A stretch of 64,000 nucleotides of DNA from Nomia melanderi (GCF_051020985.1 NC_135001.1:13323896-13387895); one strand, 5' to 3'. Counted from the first letter of the stretch, positions 1-13,382 are shown. Translations and numbers: made by a program. The notes: generated by a model not told the origin, from the letters alone.

Positions 1-2600
1 CTATATAATGCGAAGTGGAAAGTAATTTTAGTTCTTCTTTTGTAGACGGTTAAGAAAGTGCTCACTCAAGCCTATCATTCGATATAGAAAGTATGGATTT
101 AGGATCCTATAATTTATTATATTTATTATATTATCCTGTATTATATTATACTTTACTATCTACAGTATACCTGTATTTACATGTTGTACTATGACAGCGC
201 AGGAAGACTTTGAAGAAACAATTTTATTAATTTTCCAAGATTTTTACAAGCATTTTATAAACATAATAATGTTTACCCTCTAGTTTGAGACTGTCTATGT
301 TATTTATTGGATATGATATTTCAGTATCTATAGGTATATATTGATGAACGTGTAAATACATGTGTCCATAGTATCGAAAGGATTAATAAATGAAAGGTTC
401 CTCTAATTAATTTTCAGAGTGAAGTTATCATCGAGATACATGAATAATTTTTGTCAATAACGTTTTATACTTTCTCTTTTTGTATATAAACTGATGCTCA
501 TTTATTTTCATTAAAACGTTGAAGTACTATAAGCTTTCAAATGCACTAATTATTTGCACTAAATTATTCAGACATTTCAAATTACATGTCTAAGACATTT
601 GAAAAAGTCATGCAGGTATTGTGTGATTTTTAGATGGATAGATCAATCTTTCAAAATTGATGTTTTTCCAAGCTTAAGTTTGAAATGAAAGAAAGATTAT
701 TAGATATTCAGGTTGTTTTATGTAAAAAGAATCACCTTTTGATCTCTTTTGTTACATTTTACACCGCAATCTATATGAAGATGAAGAAAGGTCAATTTCC
801 ATGCACGTTTACATTTATGTAAAAGAAGCCACCTCTTGTTCTCTGGTTCTAGACTTTCAATTGGACTCTATAAAGACAACGTACACTAACCACGATCAAG
901 GGAATTCACAAACGGTACAATTGCTGTTGCGTACATATAACCACTCAAATTGACCTTTAACTGAACAAGTGCGTTAACTCTTGCGGTCAAATGCCACTAT
1001 AATAGAGACTTCGAGCTTTGATATCTAAATTCTAGAGCTGCAAATGAATAATTTAATTATTCAAATAACGAGAGATTGATATGTAGTTTGCTTTTTTCTA
1101 ATATTTAAAACTTCAACGTATAACTCAGCTTTTTGATGAAAAAGGTTTTCAGAAGTTTAAAAAATTCTCGTCCGCAAAAGACTAAATAGCATTTACTCTA
1201 AACTCAAAATGAAAGAGTAAGAACCCAAACCTCGGAAAGATGGTGAGCTACATGCAAAAGAATGGTGAAAAATGTCTGTAATATAGAATACTAAAGAGTA
1301 AAAGATAAGAATATGATAGAAAGATTCTACCAAGAGAAGGTGAAACAGATCGAAATACAAGGAAGATTCTCTTTCATGAATAAAAAAGACAGGTGTATTG
1401 AACATCTCCAGAAACAAAGAAAAAAACAAGAAAGAATGGAAGGAAGGCAAAGAGAAATACACAAGGAAGCAAAGAGTAACCCTTTGGGTACTGAATACTC
1501 CCAGCCGAAACGTCCCGTGTGTACGGAATATTTGCCGTCTAAAGGCCGGTGGACTCCGTTAATTCATGCAAGGAGTAATTAACACATTAACGTCTGGAGA
1601 CATAAAAGAGAAAAGAGAGACACTGTGCATTAAAGACGGACGACATGCTAAAAATATTATTTCTTATCGACTAGTCCCGAAATGTTCAACCTTTTAGGTT
1701 CTCTGGGCCTTATTGGAAGAAGACGGGTTGTTATGAATTGATAGAATCGATTCCATTCCAAGAAACGGAGACTTTAGCATGGCGGACGTAGAAAACGACA
1801 ACGCGAGTGAAGGAAAACGAAAAACTGAGAACCGAAGCGTTTGGCAATATAAAAGGTTGAGCTTCAGACTTTTAACTAAAAAATCAAACTTTTTTATTTT
1901 TGGCTTTTGACGAACGAAACTTTTACCAATATATTGAAGACTACCATTATAGGGGCAATATAAGTGTTTTCGAGTTTATAGTTTTACAGTGTCGATTGGT
2001 GACACGTAACTCTCTTGACGAATAGCAAATTAGTAATCGGAAATATCAGTAATTAGAAAATAAAACGTACAGAAAGTAGGTGAGAAAAGATGAAAACTGA
2101 TTAATCAGCCTCATCATCCTCAGTCTAGCTGTCAAGTGACCCTCGAGTGGTATATGAGTCCATAGCATTCAAAGGGGTAAGATTAAGATTACGGTGAATG
2201 CGAATTGCGTTTTGACGAATACATCTAAACGTTTCTTCGGACGAGCGTTCTGAAGCGTGATTGCAGTAAATGCACATCAACAATTTTTATCCAAGAAAAT
2301 TCATTTTGAAACTTTTACTTTTAGCCTTTTAAGTATTTCATCTATTTCGAAGGTGCGCATCTACGTGACTTATTTATCTTTAAGCAATGACAAGTGTAGC
2401 TGGCAAAGACGGAGTAAATACACTGATTGCAGAATTAAAATGTTCAATGATAAAAAGACAAATTGTTCTATTTAATTTTATGAAAAAATTGATATTTTAA
2501 AGGTCAAACTGGAGTACCAAAGAAGTTCGTATCTAGAGGAGTTCGTAAGTCGAGGTAATACTGTATTTGTAAAATTTAGGAAGACGGCTTAGGCTTAGGA
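1..2600. other. AT-rich non-coding stretch
   Basis: No convincing gene is visible on either strand. The longest open frame (1313-1582, plus) is a Lys/Glu/Gln-rich run from low-complexity purine DNA and matches no family I know. Around 979-1190 the sequence resembles 24673-24830, both carrying a 'TTTAATTATTCAAA'-type core, so this part holds an old copy of a dispersed repeat. Nothing else is recognised. Confidence 0.5.
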
Positions 2601-2654
2601 AGAGCAGGAAAAAGCAGCAGAAGAAGAGAACAAAGAGGAAGATGAAACAGCGGA

Positions 2655-2735
2655 CGAAGAAGACAAAGAAGAAGAAGAAAAAGAAGAAGAAGAAGAAGAA
2701 GAAGAAGAAGAAGAAGAAGAAGAGGAGGAGGAGGA
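2655..2735. repeat. (GAA)n purine microsatellite
   Basis: A nearly pure GAA/AAG trinucleotide run ending in a GAG-rich tail. It creates long spurious open frames on both strands (poly-Lys, poly-Ser, poly-Phe and poly-Leu readings). It sits directly at the edge of the CpG-rich patch that follows. Confidence 0.9.
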
Positions 2736-2739
2736 AAGG

Positions 2740-3480
2740 GAGCAGCGAGAGGAGTCCCCGCTCGAGAGGGACATGGTACAGCGAGTGGCGTGCATTCTGG
2801 CGCACACGCTGCCTCCCTCCTAGCGCGAGCGCGCGCTTGCACGTGCACACACGGTGTACCGCGTGCGCGCGTCTGCGTGTACAAAGTAGGTCCACGGGAA
2901 CGGAGAGACGGCGAATGAATATCGCCGTCCCCTCGCGGCCGGTGCAACCAATCCGCGCTAAGCGCGAGCTGCGTGAAGGCGGAACGCGGCCTCTTCGCGT
3001 ATATCTGCGTATTTATTATTCAGTTTGCAAATACGTGGCAAAAATGATCTCTCTCGGCGGCGCGGCGGCTGGATCTGCCTCGCTCCTCCGAACCGGCCCG
3101 CACCGCCGGGAGGTGGAGCTAGAAGGTAGGAACAGAAACACCGGCGAGATATCAGCCGTTAATTTGTTTGAAACGCCACCTGCACGGCCGATTGCGCCGC
3201 ACCGCGACTGTGTGTCGTGTGTGTGGGTATATGCCCGCGACCGGACGGCCGCCGCCCCGGTGTTAACCAGGCTCTTCCGATCGAATGTGAAAGGACATTT
3301 TCTAATTTGCCCCCCGCCTCCCCCTCCATCTCCTCGTCCTCCCGCCTTCCTCTGCCGGCACGACAAAATGTCCACCGGGTATTCTACACGGTATTGCTCC
3401 TGTCCGATCACCTTACCAGGCCTTTCTACGGTGATGGTAGAAGGCCGGACGACTTTGGGAACCTTTCCTTTTGTGGTACC
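2740..3480. other. CpG-rich island
   Basis: GC-rich and CpG-dense DNA inside AT-rich surroundings, with alternating CG/CA stretches (for example GCGAGCGCGCGCTTGCACGT near 2822). Open frames through it, including one of 300 codons at 2642-3544, begin in the GAA repeat and read as compositional low complexity without recognisable domains. Such patches often mark promoters or first exons in Hymenoptera, but I cannot assign a transcript. Confidence 0.5.
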
Positions 3481-6200
3481 GTTGAACGTAACGATTATAA
3501 AATTTCTGGGTTTAGTTAACGTGGGTTTTGGGTGTAAATTGTAACTAGTATTTCCTTGGGGGAGGTATTGATTTTGTTCGGGGTTATGGGAATTTTGAAG
3601 GAGAGCCTTAGACGAGTTTCTTCTCCATGGCTGACACCGTAATGGCTGCTGCTACTGCGGGAGAAGGTGAAGAGGATTTTCAACACTTTGTCTACCGCTG
3701 GGTTATTAACCTTCTGTATTCGGCAATATTTTTCATTATATACATTTGCTATGTTCCGATGAGATATTGACAATGTTATTTGAAACTAACGGAGAGGAGA
3801 ATTTTGCATAAATTAAGGATCAGAGTTATGTTATTCCTGTGTTTCATATGTTTATACGTTGTACAGAATTTAATATTCAATTTGCACGTTTATAATTTTA
3901 CTGCGTTTAAACAAATGGCAACTGGGAGTCGCCTTTCGAGTGAAAAGGGTTAATCGGTTTTTAGTCTCCGCATACTTAGCTACTAACAACCTATTAATGT
4001 TACGTTGCTCTAAAACAAGAGAAATCAGACTGACATAGTGAGATTCCGTCATTTTAAAGTTATAGAGCGTTAGAAGTAGAAACGTACACTCCATCGCGAT
4101 AAGGGAAACTATATCAGTCATTTGGGAGTGTTTTATTTTTAGAGATTCGATCAAGATCGTCGAGTTTACAAAAAATGAACAATAATGATGAAGGTAATGG
4201 TTCCGAATCAAATACTTCAGGTACAGTACCTAGGTATTATGAAAACAATACTAGAATTCTGAGACCCAAAGGTATTATATTTTTACTTCCAAACGTCTTT
4301 AAGTTTAGTACAAAAAACCAGTCTTCTGTCATTTCGTATTTTTGTTACAGTTTCTGTAATAGTATCACTAATATTGTTTATAGAACACAATAATATTCCT
4401 ATGGCAGTTTTTTCTTATGTTTACTCTTCGAATATACTGGCACCATTTCGTAAAAAAAGTCTACTAGCATTTCGGTTATTTAGTAATTACGTACTGTTTA
4501 AAATTCTATCGGCAGAGCGAATCAGTTCTTTCAAAGGACTTTACTTACGTGACAAAATGCCGAAGAATGTTCGAATCTTAAGTTCTGCGGGTCGTTGAAA
4601 TGACTCCCTCGCGCGAATTTTTCTATGAATGTTACCGAAGACAACGTATTCTGACTTTGTCCGTTAACGCGGTGTGTCTACGTACTGCTGGCATTGTATT
4701 CTAACGTAATAGATTCATGATCGGAAGATAATCAAACGAACTGTAAAAAGGAGTCGATTATATTCCCTACACGAATCTGATGTTGATAAGGCATAGTCAA
4801 GTGATTCATTTCCCTAATACGTCTACCGAGTTGCATGACAATTGGGAATACCGCTCGTGTGCAGTCGTTTCGAGGTGTATGATAATTCTTACAATGACTT
4901 TTCTCTCGTTGATAAATTTTAACAAAGGAAATCAGTAATCGATGGGTTTAGTTTAGGCTTTCAATCGCTATTAATTAATTTAGCGTAGTTAATAAAAGTG
5001 TACACTTACCATAATCATTTGCTGACTATCCTGTTATAATTAACTAAACAAATGTCGATAAGGATAATATGATATGAGCGATGAAATATCGTATTACATA
5101 ATTACTATTTATTTTCAGGAATTATGTACTTCATACTTTTAACTGTCAGATAGTGTAAAAATGGAAAAAATATATATTGTAATCAAATAATTTAATTGAT
5201 ACAACACTTACCGATGATAGCAAGCCATTTTGCGAATGCTGGCCACTTTAAACATCTTAAAACTATGACAACAAATTAAACACTGATAATTACCTTTACA
5301 AGTATCAATCAGATGGAATACAAAGCAGAAATGCGTAATGTACTACATCTGTACTATCAACATAATAATATTGTTATTAATACGAATCAAGAATATTGAA
5401 TTGTAATAAATATTATTACATATATAACTTAATCTGTACGTATTACTATTCTCCAAAATTAGTTACTAATCTTCATTACCTTTTTATCTACAATAACCCT
5501 TATTCGTCTCATTCTGTTTTATGCATCGTTTATCCACTTGACGGCGAGATTAATCGATCGATTAAATTTTGAAGAATACATCTGCATATAAATAAAATTA
5601 AACCAGTCTAAACAAAACTATTACTAAGCGATGGCTGGGGCCACATTGGGTCATTCGGCTATCGACTGTCGCAGGGACGTTCACTTGAAAAAGGCTAGTG
5701 AAAGTAAGAATGACAAGCAGTCCACGTCACGTTGCCTTAAAAGTAAGAATATTATTCCTACAGTTGAATCGTATGGTACTTACCCTAGGGTCGCAGATAG
5801 GGAAAAATCATTTAATTGAATACCTTTTTGTAAAATTCTTTTAATATGCATCACTCTAAAATAACTTTGAGAGTCGCTATCACGGGCTATAACTGTGTAG
5901 CAAATTCTTTACTTGTCGAACTACCTTCGTTGGTATAAACTGCGAAGTTACAAATAAAAAACTAATTATGATTTGCTGACAGAATACTTTAACTTTACAA
6001 TTTACTTTTAAGAGACTTTTTACTTTTAAGACAGAATATTTTTAACTTAGAGCTTGTCTTAATTCTTTGATATTTAAGTTCTTCAGCCTCATTTATTTTT
6101 CGCTTTTATGGTATCTTCCACTTTTCTACCAGAGAATTGGATATTTAACTTAGAATATTTTTATGAAAATGATTAAACATGTAAATTCTGAACGTTTTAA
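3480..6200. other. AT-rich non-coding stretch
   Basis: No gene is seen. One TTAA-element-like end is present at about 3922-3955 (reverse strand reads TTAACCCTTTTCACTCGAAA), resembling the left end of the element at 10012. A 62-codon frame at 5631 has no recognisable homology. Confidence 0.45.
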
Positions 6201-6335
6201 AAACAAAAATTTTTAAACTGATTAATCGGAGAATAAAGAATCTGATATAAAATTAAATGAACGAAAGGGAACGCAAAATATTCAGTCAAATTTGAAAACC
6301 GGTCATTTGATAAGTCGCGGTGCGTTTAGTGTTAA
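6200..6335 (+). repeat. Dispersed repeat, right end of a TTAA family
   Basis: This segment shares an ordered series of short blocks with 34738-34885 and partly with 14277-14340: a 'CTGATTAATCGGA'-like block, 'AAATTAAATG', 'ACCGG', and an end reading GTACGTTTAGTGTTAA or GTGCGTTTAGTGTTAA. Copies are diverged. The terminal TTAA suggests the same target preference as the other elements here. Confidence 0.55.
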
Positions 6336-6557
6336 CACTAGAACTACCGGGCATTTAATACGATTAATATGTAATCCCTATAAAAATTGCAATAACAGAT
6401 TATTCTCAGTTTCTCCAGGCATTCGTTATACTGTTCAAGTGAAACTATTTATTTTCAAAGTCATTTCGGATATTCAACGGTTTTAAGATATCAATAGTTG
6501 AAAAACAAAAACAATCGAAACCAATCATTTTCACTGGTACGGTAGTTCTAGTGTTAA
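6332..6557. mobile_element. TTAA-bounded MITE, family A (226 bp)
   Basis: The two ends are perfect inverted repeats of 18 bp, TTAACACTAGAACTACCG, with TTAA as the outermost four bases at 6332-6335 and 6554-6557. There is no coding capacity. TTAA target sites with short inverted repeats are typical of piggyBac-type transposition, so this is probably a non-autonomous piggyBac-like element. Degenerate copies or single ends occur at 9812-10015, 17707 and 32548. Confidence 0.8.
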
Positions 6558-6599
6558 CAATCATTTCATCCAAAGAGCAAACATGTTTTCGTTAAATTC

Positions 6600-7160
6600 A
6601 TGATTCCATAGAAGGTGAAATCACGTCGGCGGGCATTGAAACGTGAACGGAGTTGGGGGCGGGGGGAGAGAGACGGTCGTCCCCATGCAAAAGAAGACCG
6701 ATATCGGTGGTTTTCTTCGACCGCATGCATTTGCTCACCATGGTCATTTACACCTTCTTCGCGTGTTCCTTGCACGCCATAACATTTCCGCGCGGCACGA
6801 TATCATCTCCTTTCTTCTGTTCACCTCGCAGGTTCTTTGAAGTTCGCCAGGTACTTCCTGATCTTAAATACTTAAGGAAATGGCGATTTGATCGTGCGGC
6901 CGGTTCCTTCTTTCCACGGGCTGTCTTGAAACCACCGCGAGTCTATCAGATAAAACGTGAATGCAATCTTCGTGCATGTCGAAGATACTTATCGTAATTG
7001 TTAGGAGTCCGTTGATCATTTTTCGTCCAGAATTTCGACAGTGAATGCGGCCGGACGGATTTCGCGGTGCCAGTGATGCGGTCCATCACTGGTCGGCCAT
7101 TCACCGAAATTCTGACTACGGCCTGCGATCCTAGAAGGAAGTCAGCCGTCACTGGCTGTC
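6600..7160. other. GC-rich patch with extended hairpin
   Basis: A locally GC-richer stretch with several overlapping but unconvincing open frames. Its notable content is the hairpin annotated at 7030-7112. Confidence 0.45.
7030..7112. other. Extended imperfect palindrome / hairpin
   Basis: The outer arms pair as GAATTTCG-GTGAATG-GCC against GGCCATTCACCGAAATTC, with small bulges (ACA and one or two bases) on the left arm. The inner stem is perfect: CCAGTGATG, loop CGGTC, CATCACTGG. The whole can fold as a long two-part stem-loop in RNA or extrude as a cruciform in DNA. No coding role is apparent. Confidence 0.7.
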
Positions 7161-9810
7161 TTCAGTTAACCAGTTTCATTTCTTCCCGTAAAAAGTACCG
7201 TAAGACCGTTCTAACTAATTTACATTGGGTTTTCGTACATCAGATAATAATGATAATAAATTCAGTCCGCGGAATACTTCGGATGCGTCAATTACTTTTG
7301 CGTGTGGCTATGGTTTTATGATAATTCGGCTGGTTATTCTGTTTCCTGGGAATGTATTCAGCTTGTAAAGGGTTATCTAGGAATGGTAGAAGCATAATTG
7401 TGTCTGCGAATGATATTTTTATGTGTACTTTATGATTTAGTTTTCAGAGGTTTTTCTTAGAAATGGCAGACATTTAATCGTTTACTCGGAACATGTTTTC
7501 AAAAACAATGTTTGTTGTATTAGAAATATGTGTGTTAATTTTTATGCAATTGTAGATATGTAATGTAAACGAATAAAATCATTGGGTTATCGAAACAATA
7601 AGTCAATTGAACTGTAAAATATGGTCTGTGTCTAAAATTTGGCAAACTTAGTCGAGTCGTCGATGCAACTAACTATTTAAAATTTTAACTGAACTTTAAA
7701 TCGATGAATTAATTTCTGAAGTATTGTTGAAATAAATAGAAATTATTTTACAATTATGTTTAAATATGTTTCAAGCATTTATTTTAGTTGAAGTAAGTGT
7801 TTTATGTTTACAATGCTCATACTTCAGCTACAGTTCTATTATAATACATTATATTCTTCTAATATATCCTATTTTCTATTTATGTAAACAATTCTGTTGG
7901 TTCAAATTTATTTTAGCAATATAGTAATCTGTTTCACAGAATGCCGTAAAAAAATAAGAAAAAACCTTGTGGTACTCGAATTACTTTCATTTGTATTATG
8001 TGAATATACAACACACAATTTTACCTCTTATAAAGTGAACAATATTTAGGATACTAATAACATTTGTAAACCAAAAATATAAATTTATTTATAATGTGTT
8101 TATAATTATCTATAATTTATTATTTATTTATTAAAGCTTGTTGCGTTGAATTCCATCATAATGTCAGTAGGAATGTAAATTAAATCGTAATTACATTCAT
8201 CGTGGGATATATCGTTCCAGATTCATATCGCTCCCCTACATTTGTATCCGCATGAATATTCGTGGTCGAAAAATCAGCCGGTTATCGGGTTAACGTCCTT
8301 CTACGGCAAAATCATAAATTATTTGCGGTGTAGCAAAGCACTCGAGCAAGTGAAGGAAAACGAAAATGGTATCGCGATCATGTAAGAAGAGAACTTTCCT
8401 ATTTTTCCCCTCGGCGTACGCTGGTACACAGCTACACGTACATTTCCCTAATTCAACAATCAATTTCATGCTTTTGCGACCACTCATTACCCGATTCAAT
8501 TTACAGAACAATACATACTTCATAATTAATATTAATTTCATCGAAGTACATTTACGTTCACACGTAAGAATTACGTTAACGGAATAAGAGCGGGGTTATA
8601 AGCGTGACGAGCCAGAAAGCATGGCAACCGATGGGTATCTCGTGGGGCAGTTTAATCGGTGACGTAATATCTTCAGTCGCTAAATGACGCCGCCGAATTG
8701 TCCGTAATCAATGCCGCTAAGACGATACCGTGACTCGGCGAAACATCCGTGGTCCACTTTCAAAATGCAGGTTCGTTTACTAATTTCCGTTGTGTCATTG
8801 GGCACTTTGTGAAACGCGAATACCTATATATATATTATGCATCCCGGAATGCATAAAGTGTACGGAACGGTCTCTGTCAAAAATTCAAATTTAATCGATT
8901 CAAGATCGTATCTGTGGCACAGTTGAGCAAGATTTAGAGAAAAAGTATTTTAAATTGTAATTAAAATGTTGTATGCTATTCGGATAAAAGTTTAGTTGAA
9001 ACAGTAGTTCAAACAGCGAGAAAAATTCCGAAATTAGACTATTTTCATTTAAGTGTAAATGTACAATAAATGTCCGTAAATCTAGTATTAAAAAGAAATC
9101 TGTTAAAATGAGTAAAATAAGAACTTCAACAAAATTTCATGATTTTTCATATTATTTATAATTTATAAAAATTGTTAATTTAAGAATCAAATTCAATTAC
9201 TTTACTTCAATTTCATAATGTGTAACTATAATAATTCCTGGTTTACTTATTATTGACTTGATACATTTGACACTTATTACACATGGTATCTACCAATACA
9301 CGCATTTCTATATACTCCATTATCTTTTTCGGAGATCTACCTCGCTAATTCTCGCACTTATCGTCTCTTCGCAGTTTTCTTCACTCCATTTCCCTTCAAA
9401 ACCGTACGGTTCAAAGTTCATGGCATTTTACGCCCTACTTCCTCCGACGCCCGTACCTTCAAACCGTAACGCAACCTCTCCCTGAAGAGAAACGCGACGA
9501 ATTAGAATCTGCGAGTTTCTCGCATGTCACACCCGATGTAGCGAATGACCGACTAATGTTTCGAGACGACTGTTCTTTCTAAGAATTCCATTTTCACCGA
9601 CACGAGGAACATCTTCCAATGCTTCTTCCGGTTGTTGACACGCTGACAGTAGATTTTCCTAGCAAATTGCTTACGTACACTCCTCTTTTACTACATAGCT
9701 TTGTATTAAAAAAAGTATTGTATATCTAAGTTCAAGTTCAAGAATACAAATATTTGTTATATTTCTTTATTATACTTCAGATTTGTGTTGAATGAAATAA
9801 TAAGTGAGTA
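7160..9810. other. Non-coding stretch with small GC patch
   Basis: Mostly AT-rich with no gene. A moderately GC-rich patch occupies about 8580-8770. Open frames of up to 84 codons lack recognisable features. Confidence 0.45.
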
Positions 9811-9811
9811 A

Positions 9812-10015
9812 TTAATAATAGCACTACCGCATCAATCACAATGACATGTTTCAGTTTCCTTATTTCACAATATGTAATATATGAAACGATTTTAAAACTA
9901 AATAGTTTCCTTTGAATGTTATAATGAATATATGAAGGAATCAAAAGAAATCTGTTACAATTTTTCTTAGGATTATAGATTAATCTTACTTAACGTTCGG
10001 TAGTTCTAGTGTTAA
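9812..10015. mobile_element. TTAA-bounded MITE, degenerate family A copy
   Basis: The right end (reverse strand) reads TTAACACTAGAACTACCG, identical to the family A terminus at 6332. The left end at 9812 reads TTAATAATAGCACTACCG, matching 15 of 18 positions. The right 110 bp also resembles 32905-33015. The terminal TTAA at 10012-10015 is shared with the next element. Confidence 0.6.
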
Positions 10016-10258
10016 CCATTTGCACTCGAAAGTTTTTCGCTAGATACATTCAACATTTTCCGACGAGATATAACCGACATTCTTTGGAACTACATTAGTA
10101 ATGAGAAAATATACATAAATTAATAAGAAAGCTATTTTGTTTCAATATATCACGTATTGATGCATTATACATAATTAATATTATATATAAAATTTTATAA
10201 TTTTGTTATATCGAATCAAGTAGTGAGTGACAGTCACCTATCCAGTGCAAAGACTTAA
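10012..10258. mobile_element. TTAA-bounded MITE, family K (247 bp)
   Basis: Left end TTAACCATTTGCACTCGAAA; right end on the reverse strand TTAAGTCTTTGCACTGGATA. They agree at most positions, including TTTGCACT, and both begin with TTAA. The element abuts the family A copy, using the same TTAA. A related end lies near 3922-3955. It has no coding capacity. Confidence 0.6.
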
Positions 10259-10259
10259 T

Positions 10260-11740
10260 ATTTATAAGAGATACTAAAACGTTATGTTAAGCCATAAAAG
10301 TGGTCTTCTTTATTTAATTACGTTCAGTTAACCTTTCGTACGTCAAAGTAGAAATATCATCAACAGTTCAATATAGCTTTACTGTACGTCTTATAAATAT
10401 GATTTTTTACATTATCGTTACCATTATGTCAATAAAATCAAATTTTTCTTATTTGAAATTCTTATTTCAAACGTATAATGTACCTGACAATTATTACCAA
10501 TTACACGTATAATAAATTCTGCACGAATAAAAAATTACCAGTCCTTTTATATCAGATCACTGCCAATTTACTACAAAAAAAAAACGGGCACGGCTATTCA
10601 GGTGTGCGGTGTACAGTACTTACGTACCTGTTTGTGAAAGCCGTCTAGGTCTTCGCCCCCTTCGAACTGTAACCATATCCACTTCGATCAGTGTATTATG
10701 TTTCCTGGAAAATACGTGCAAATTTCGTCACATTATATTGTGTCCACATTTTTTACTACGCCACATATAATATCGAAAGACCCTATTGTTCTTTTTTCGC
10801 GTCGTAAGTTACTTTATCAATATAAAGTTTAGCCACAACATGCTCCCAGTATTACGCTAAATGATTACCATTCATACCGATCATTCCAATATTTATTAGT
10901 TCTTAAAGAACTCAGAAGCAGTGGCGCCATAATTGAATAACTTTTTATTTTAAATATCAAACATTTATTTAGCATTGTAAATAATGGTTTGAAAACCAAA
11001 GACGGGAAAGGAATGTGAATATTAATATCTTGCTCAGGAAATTAACGTTAAATAACAACATCGCTTGTAAATTAATTAGCTACCAATCACTATACCATAA
11101 TTCATTGTAACAGTGATGTTATTTTTAATAATTAATAATATTTTCATTAACATGTTTGACAATTAATCATTTTCTATTTCATTCTTTCGAATAATTGAAT
11201 TACAAAAAACGAACAAAATTGTTATTCGTCGAATGCTTCTGTTATTTAACAATGATTCATAATTACATTTATTAACGCAACCAATATAGCCAGTAGAGAT
11301 AGACCATGTAACAACTAATTATAACAATAATTACAACATACTCCTATATAACGCAAAAAATACTTTCGCGTTATAAGAATGTCATGTTTACGAATTTACG
11401 TATTATTTTATCATGAAGAATCTCGCTTTTAGTCATTTTCAACAATTCTTTGAACCTGTTACACGGGGTTTTACTATATTCAAATAAATTCTTATTCGAT
11501 TAACTACATTCACGAATAAATTGTAATCATACTCTAGTCTAAGTTTTGCTCGTTATTTTCAATCCTAAAACGATATCCTGAAACGTTTCTAGAAATGAAC
11601 GCAACTTCCTACATGGGTTACTGCAAAAGTGTCGAGAAAGTATGAGAAAAGTCACAAATAAATGTGAACTAATGGTTTCATTATTTTTTAAAACATCCTT
11701 CCCCGACATGAACACGTTTTCATTTTGTTGTGTCAGCATT
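10260..11740. other. AT-rich stretch, nothing recognised
   Basis: No gene, RNA or clear repeat boundary is seen. Confidence 0.5.
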
Positions 11741-11742
11741 TT

Positions 11743-12144
11743 TTAACCTTTAAGTATGGATATGCGATCTCACGGATTTCTACATAAAATATAGTGAATT
11801 TTGAAACTACTGAAATGTTCGTTATGCAAGTTGTTTATTTCGAAAGTGACTTAAGCCCATTTTTAAAAAAAATCAAGTTAATGGTTCTAATAGTTACAAT
11901 TCTACATTATCTTTTTATTTGTAAATGTCTTTTCTTTCCTTTTTAAATAGACTCAAGCCACTTTCAGGATGAACGGTTCATACAGTTAATACTATTGTTA
12001 TGCAGAGATATTTAAACAAATAGGAACAAATAAATTCAATAAATTTGTTTATTAGTTGCTACAAACGAGAGTATTTAACATTAATCGGCAATCTTCAGAC
12101 TTCGATACTTATAGATTAAATTCAATTCCATGCTTAAAGGTTAA
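11743..12144. mobile_element. TTAA-bounded element, family J (402 bp)
   Basis: Left terminus TTAACCTTTAAGTATGGA; right terminus on the reverse strand TTAACCTTTAAGCATGGA. These are inverted repeats with 17 of 18 matches, each starting with TTAA. There is no open frame of note inside. It is probably a non-autonomous piggyBac-type element. Confidence 0.75.
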
Positions 12145-12149
12145 CTTTA

Positions 12150-12900
12150 AAAACGAAGCTTTACGACAATAACATGAACCTCTGAATGACAGCGGGTTCG
12201 CGAAACTTTTGCAATAACCTACGTACAACGATCGTAAACTGAATTCGGATAAAATCGTTTCCATCGAGTCGCCGCGCGCCGCTAGTGTAAGTACACATCA
12301 GTAAAGTACACGGGCCTTCTTCTGTTTCGCTCGTTTTTACGGTCAACATCGTCGTAACGATGATCGCGATGTTCGTCCTGGCTGGCAGCCGCGTCAAGAG
12401 GGGTCCCAGAGCGTCGTTTCACGGCAACCGTATGCCCTCCTCGCTAGGAAATAAGAAATTTTCTTGAGAGATGCGAGCCTCTGCGAGGGAGGAGGCCTAG
12501 CCAAGCGAACATAGTTAATTTAGATTGTATCGCGTGAGAAGCAGGAAATGACGAAATATCCTGAGTGCTGACTTATACACGCCGCATCGTGTGTACCTGG
12601 GCTCGTTCCTCGGCCGCGTTGCTCCTCGACTCTTCGCGACCTCAGCCCCTCCGACCGCCGACACGCAAGGATGATACTCTTTTTTCCTATCCTCGCCTAC
12701 CCGTTGCACCTATTTTTATGTTGATCGCGCGGCCTCCGCGCGGTGAGCGGTGTTACCGTGAGAATTTTGACCAAAGTCGCCTTGGAAAAGTGCCTCGGTC
12801 TTTCCTTTTTCTTTTTTTCAGAGAGATTCGAGAGGTTCGGCAGTCCAGGACGAACTGGATGTTTGTGGGTCCTTGTCATTATAGCGAATAGAAGTGTCTC
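12150..12900. other. CpG-rich patch
   Basis: GC-rich DNA with several overlapping short frames on both strands (up to 108 codons), none recognisable. It could be a regulatory island or an unannotated first exon. Confidence 0.4.
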
Positions 12901-13247
12901 GAAAAAGATGGAAAGTAGAATGTTATTTGAAATCCGGCGGAGTGTTTTAGTTTCAGTTTATCGAAGCTATTAGCGAAAGAAAGGAACTGAAAGAAACGGA
13001 TTTTCGTTTTCTTTCTGACTGGGAATAATAAGTTGGCACGTCATTCAGATTTAGTTTCGTTTCGTAGTAGTTCATTTTCGTGTTTATTCAATAAATGGTT
13101 TTTGCATTTCGTTAACCCATAATGTCCGTGCTAGTATTATACAAATCATGCAATGCTGAAGTGAATCATTGTACAGTGTTTACTATATTAATTTAATTCT
13201 CCTCGAATTATGCTTTCAGGAGTGCTCGTGTTTAGAAAATACACAGT

Positions 13248-13281
13248 ATTATATATATATATAATATATATATATATATAT
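13248..13281. repeat. (AT)n microsatellite
   Basis: An alternating AT run with one interruption. Confidence 0.85.
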
Positions 13282-13382
13282 TGTTATTTTTCATGGTTAT
13301 AATTTCAATTCATGTAAAGGATACATAAAGAATGGAGCTGTACAAACTAACTATCGATGAAACAGGTTTCCAATTGTGTATT

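Noticed and set aside
1313..1582. 89-codon Lys/Glu/Gln-rich frame
   Set aside because: Looks like a charged coiled coil but comes from an A/G-rich tract; an equally long antisense frame covers most of it and no homology is recognised.
2642..3544. 300-codon plus-strand open frame
   Set aside because: It starts in the GAA microsatellite (poly-Lys) and continues through a CpG island with no domain, no typical codon use and equally open antisense frames.
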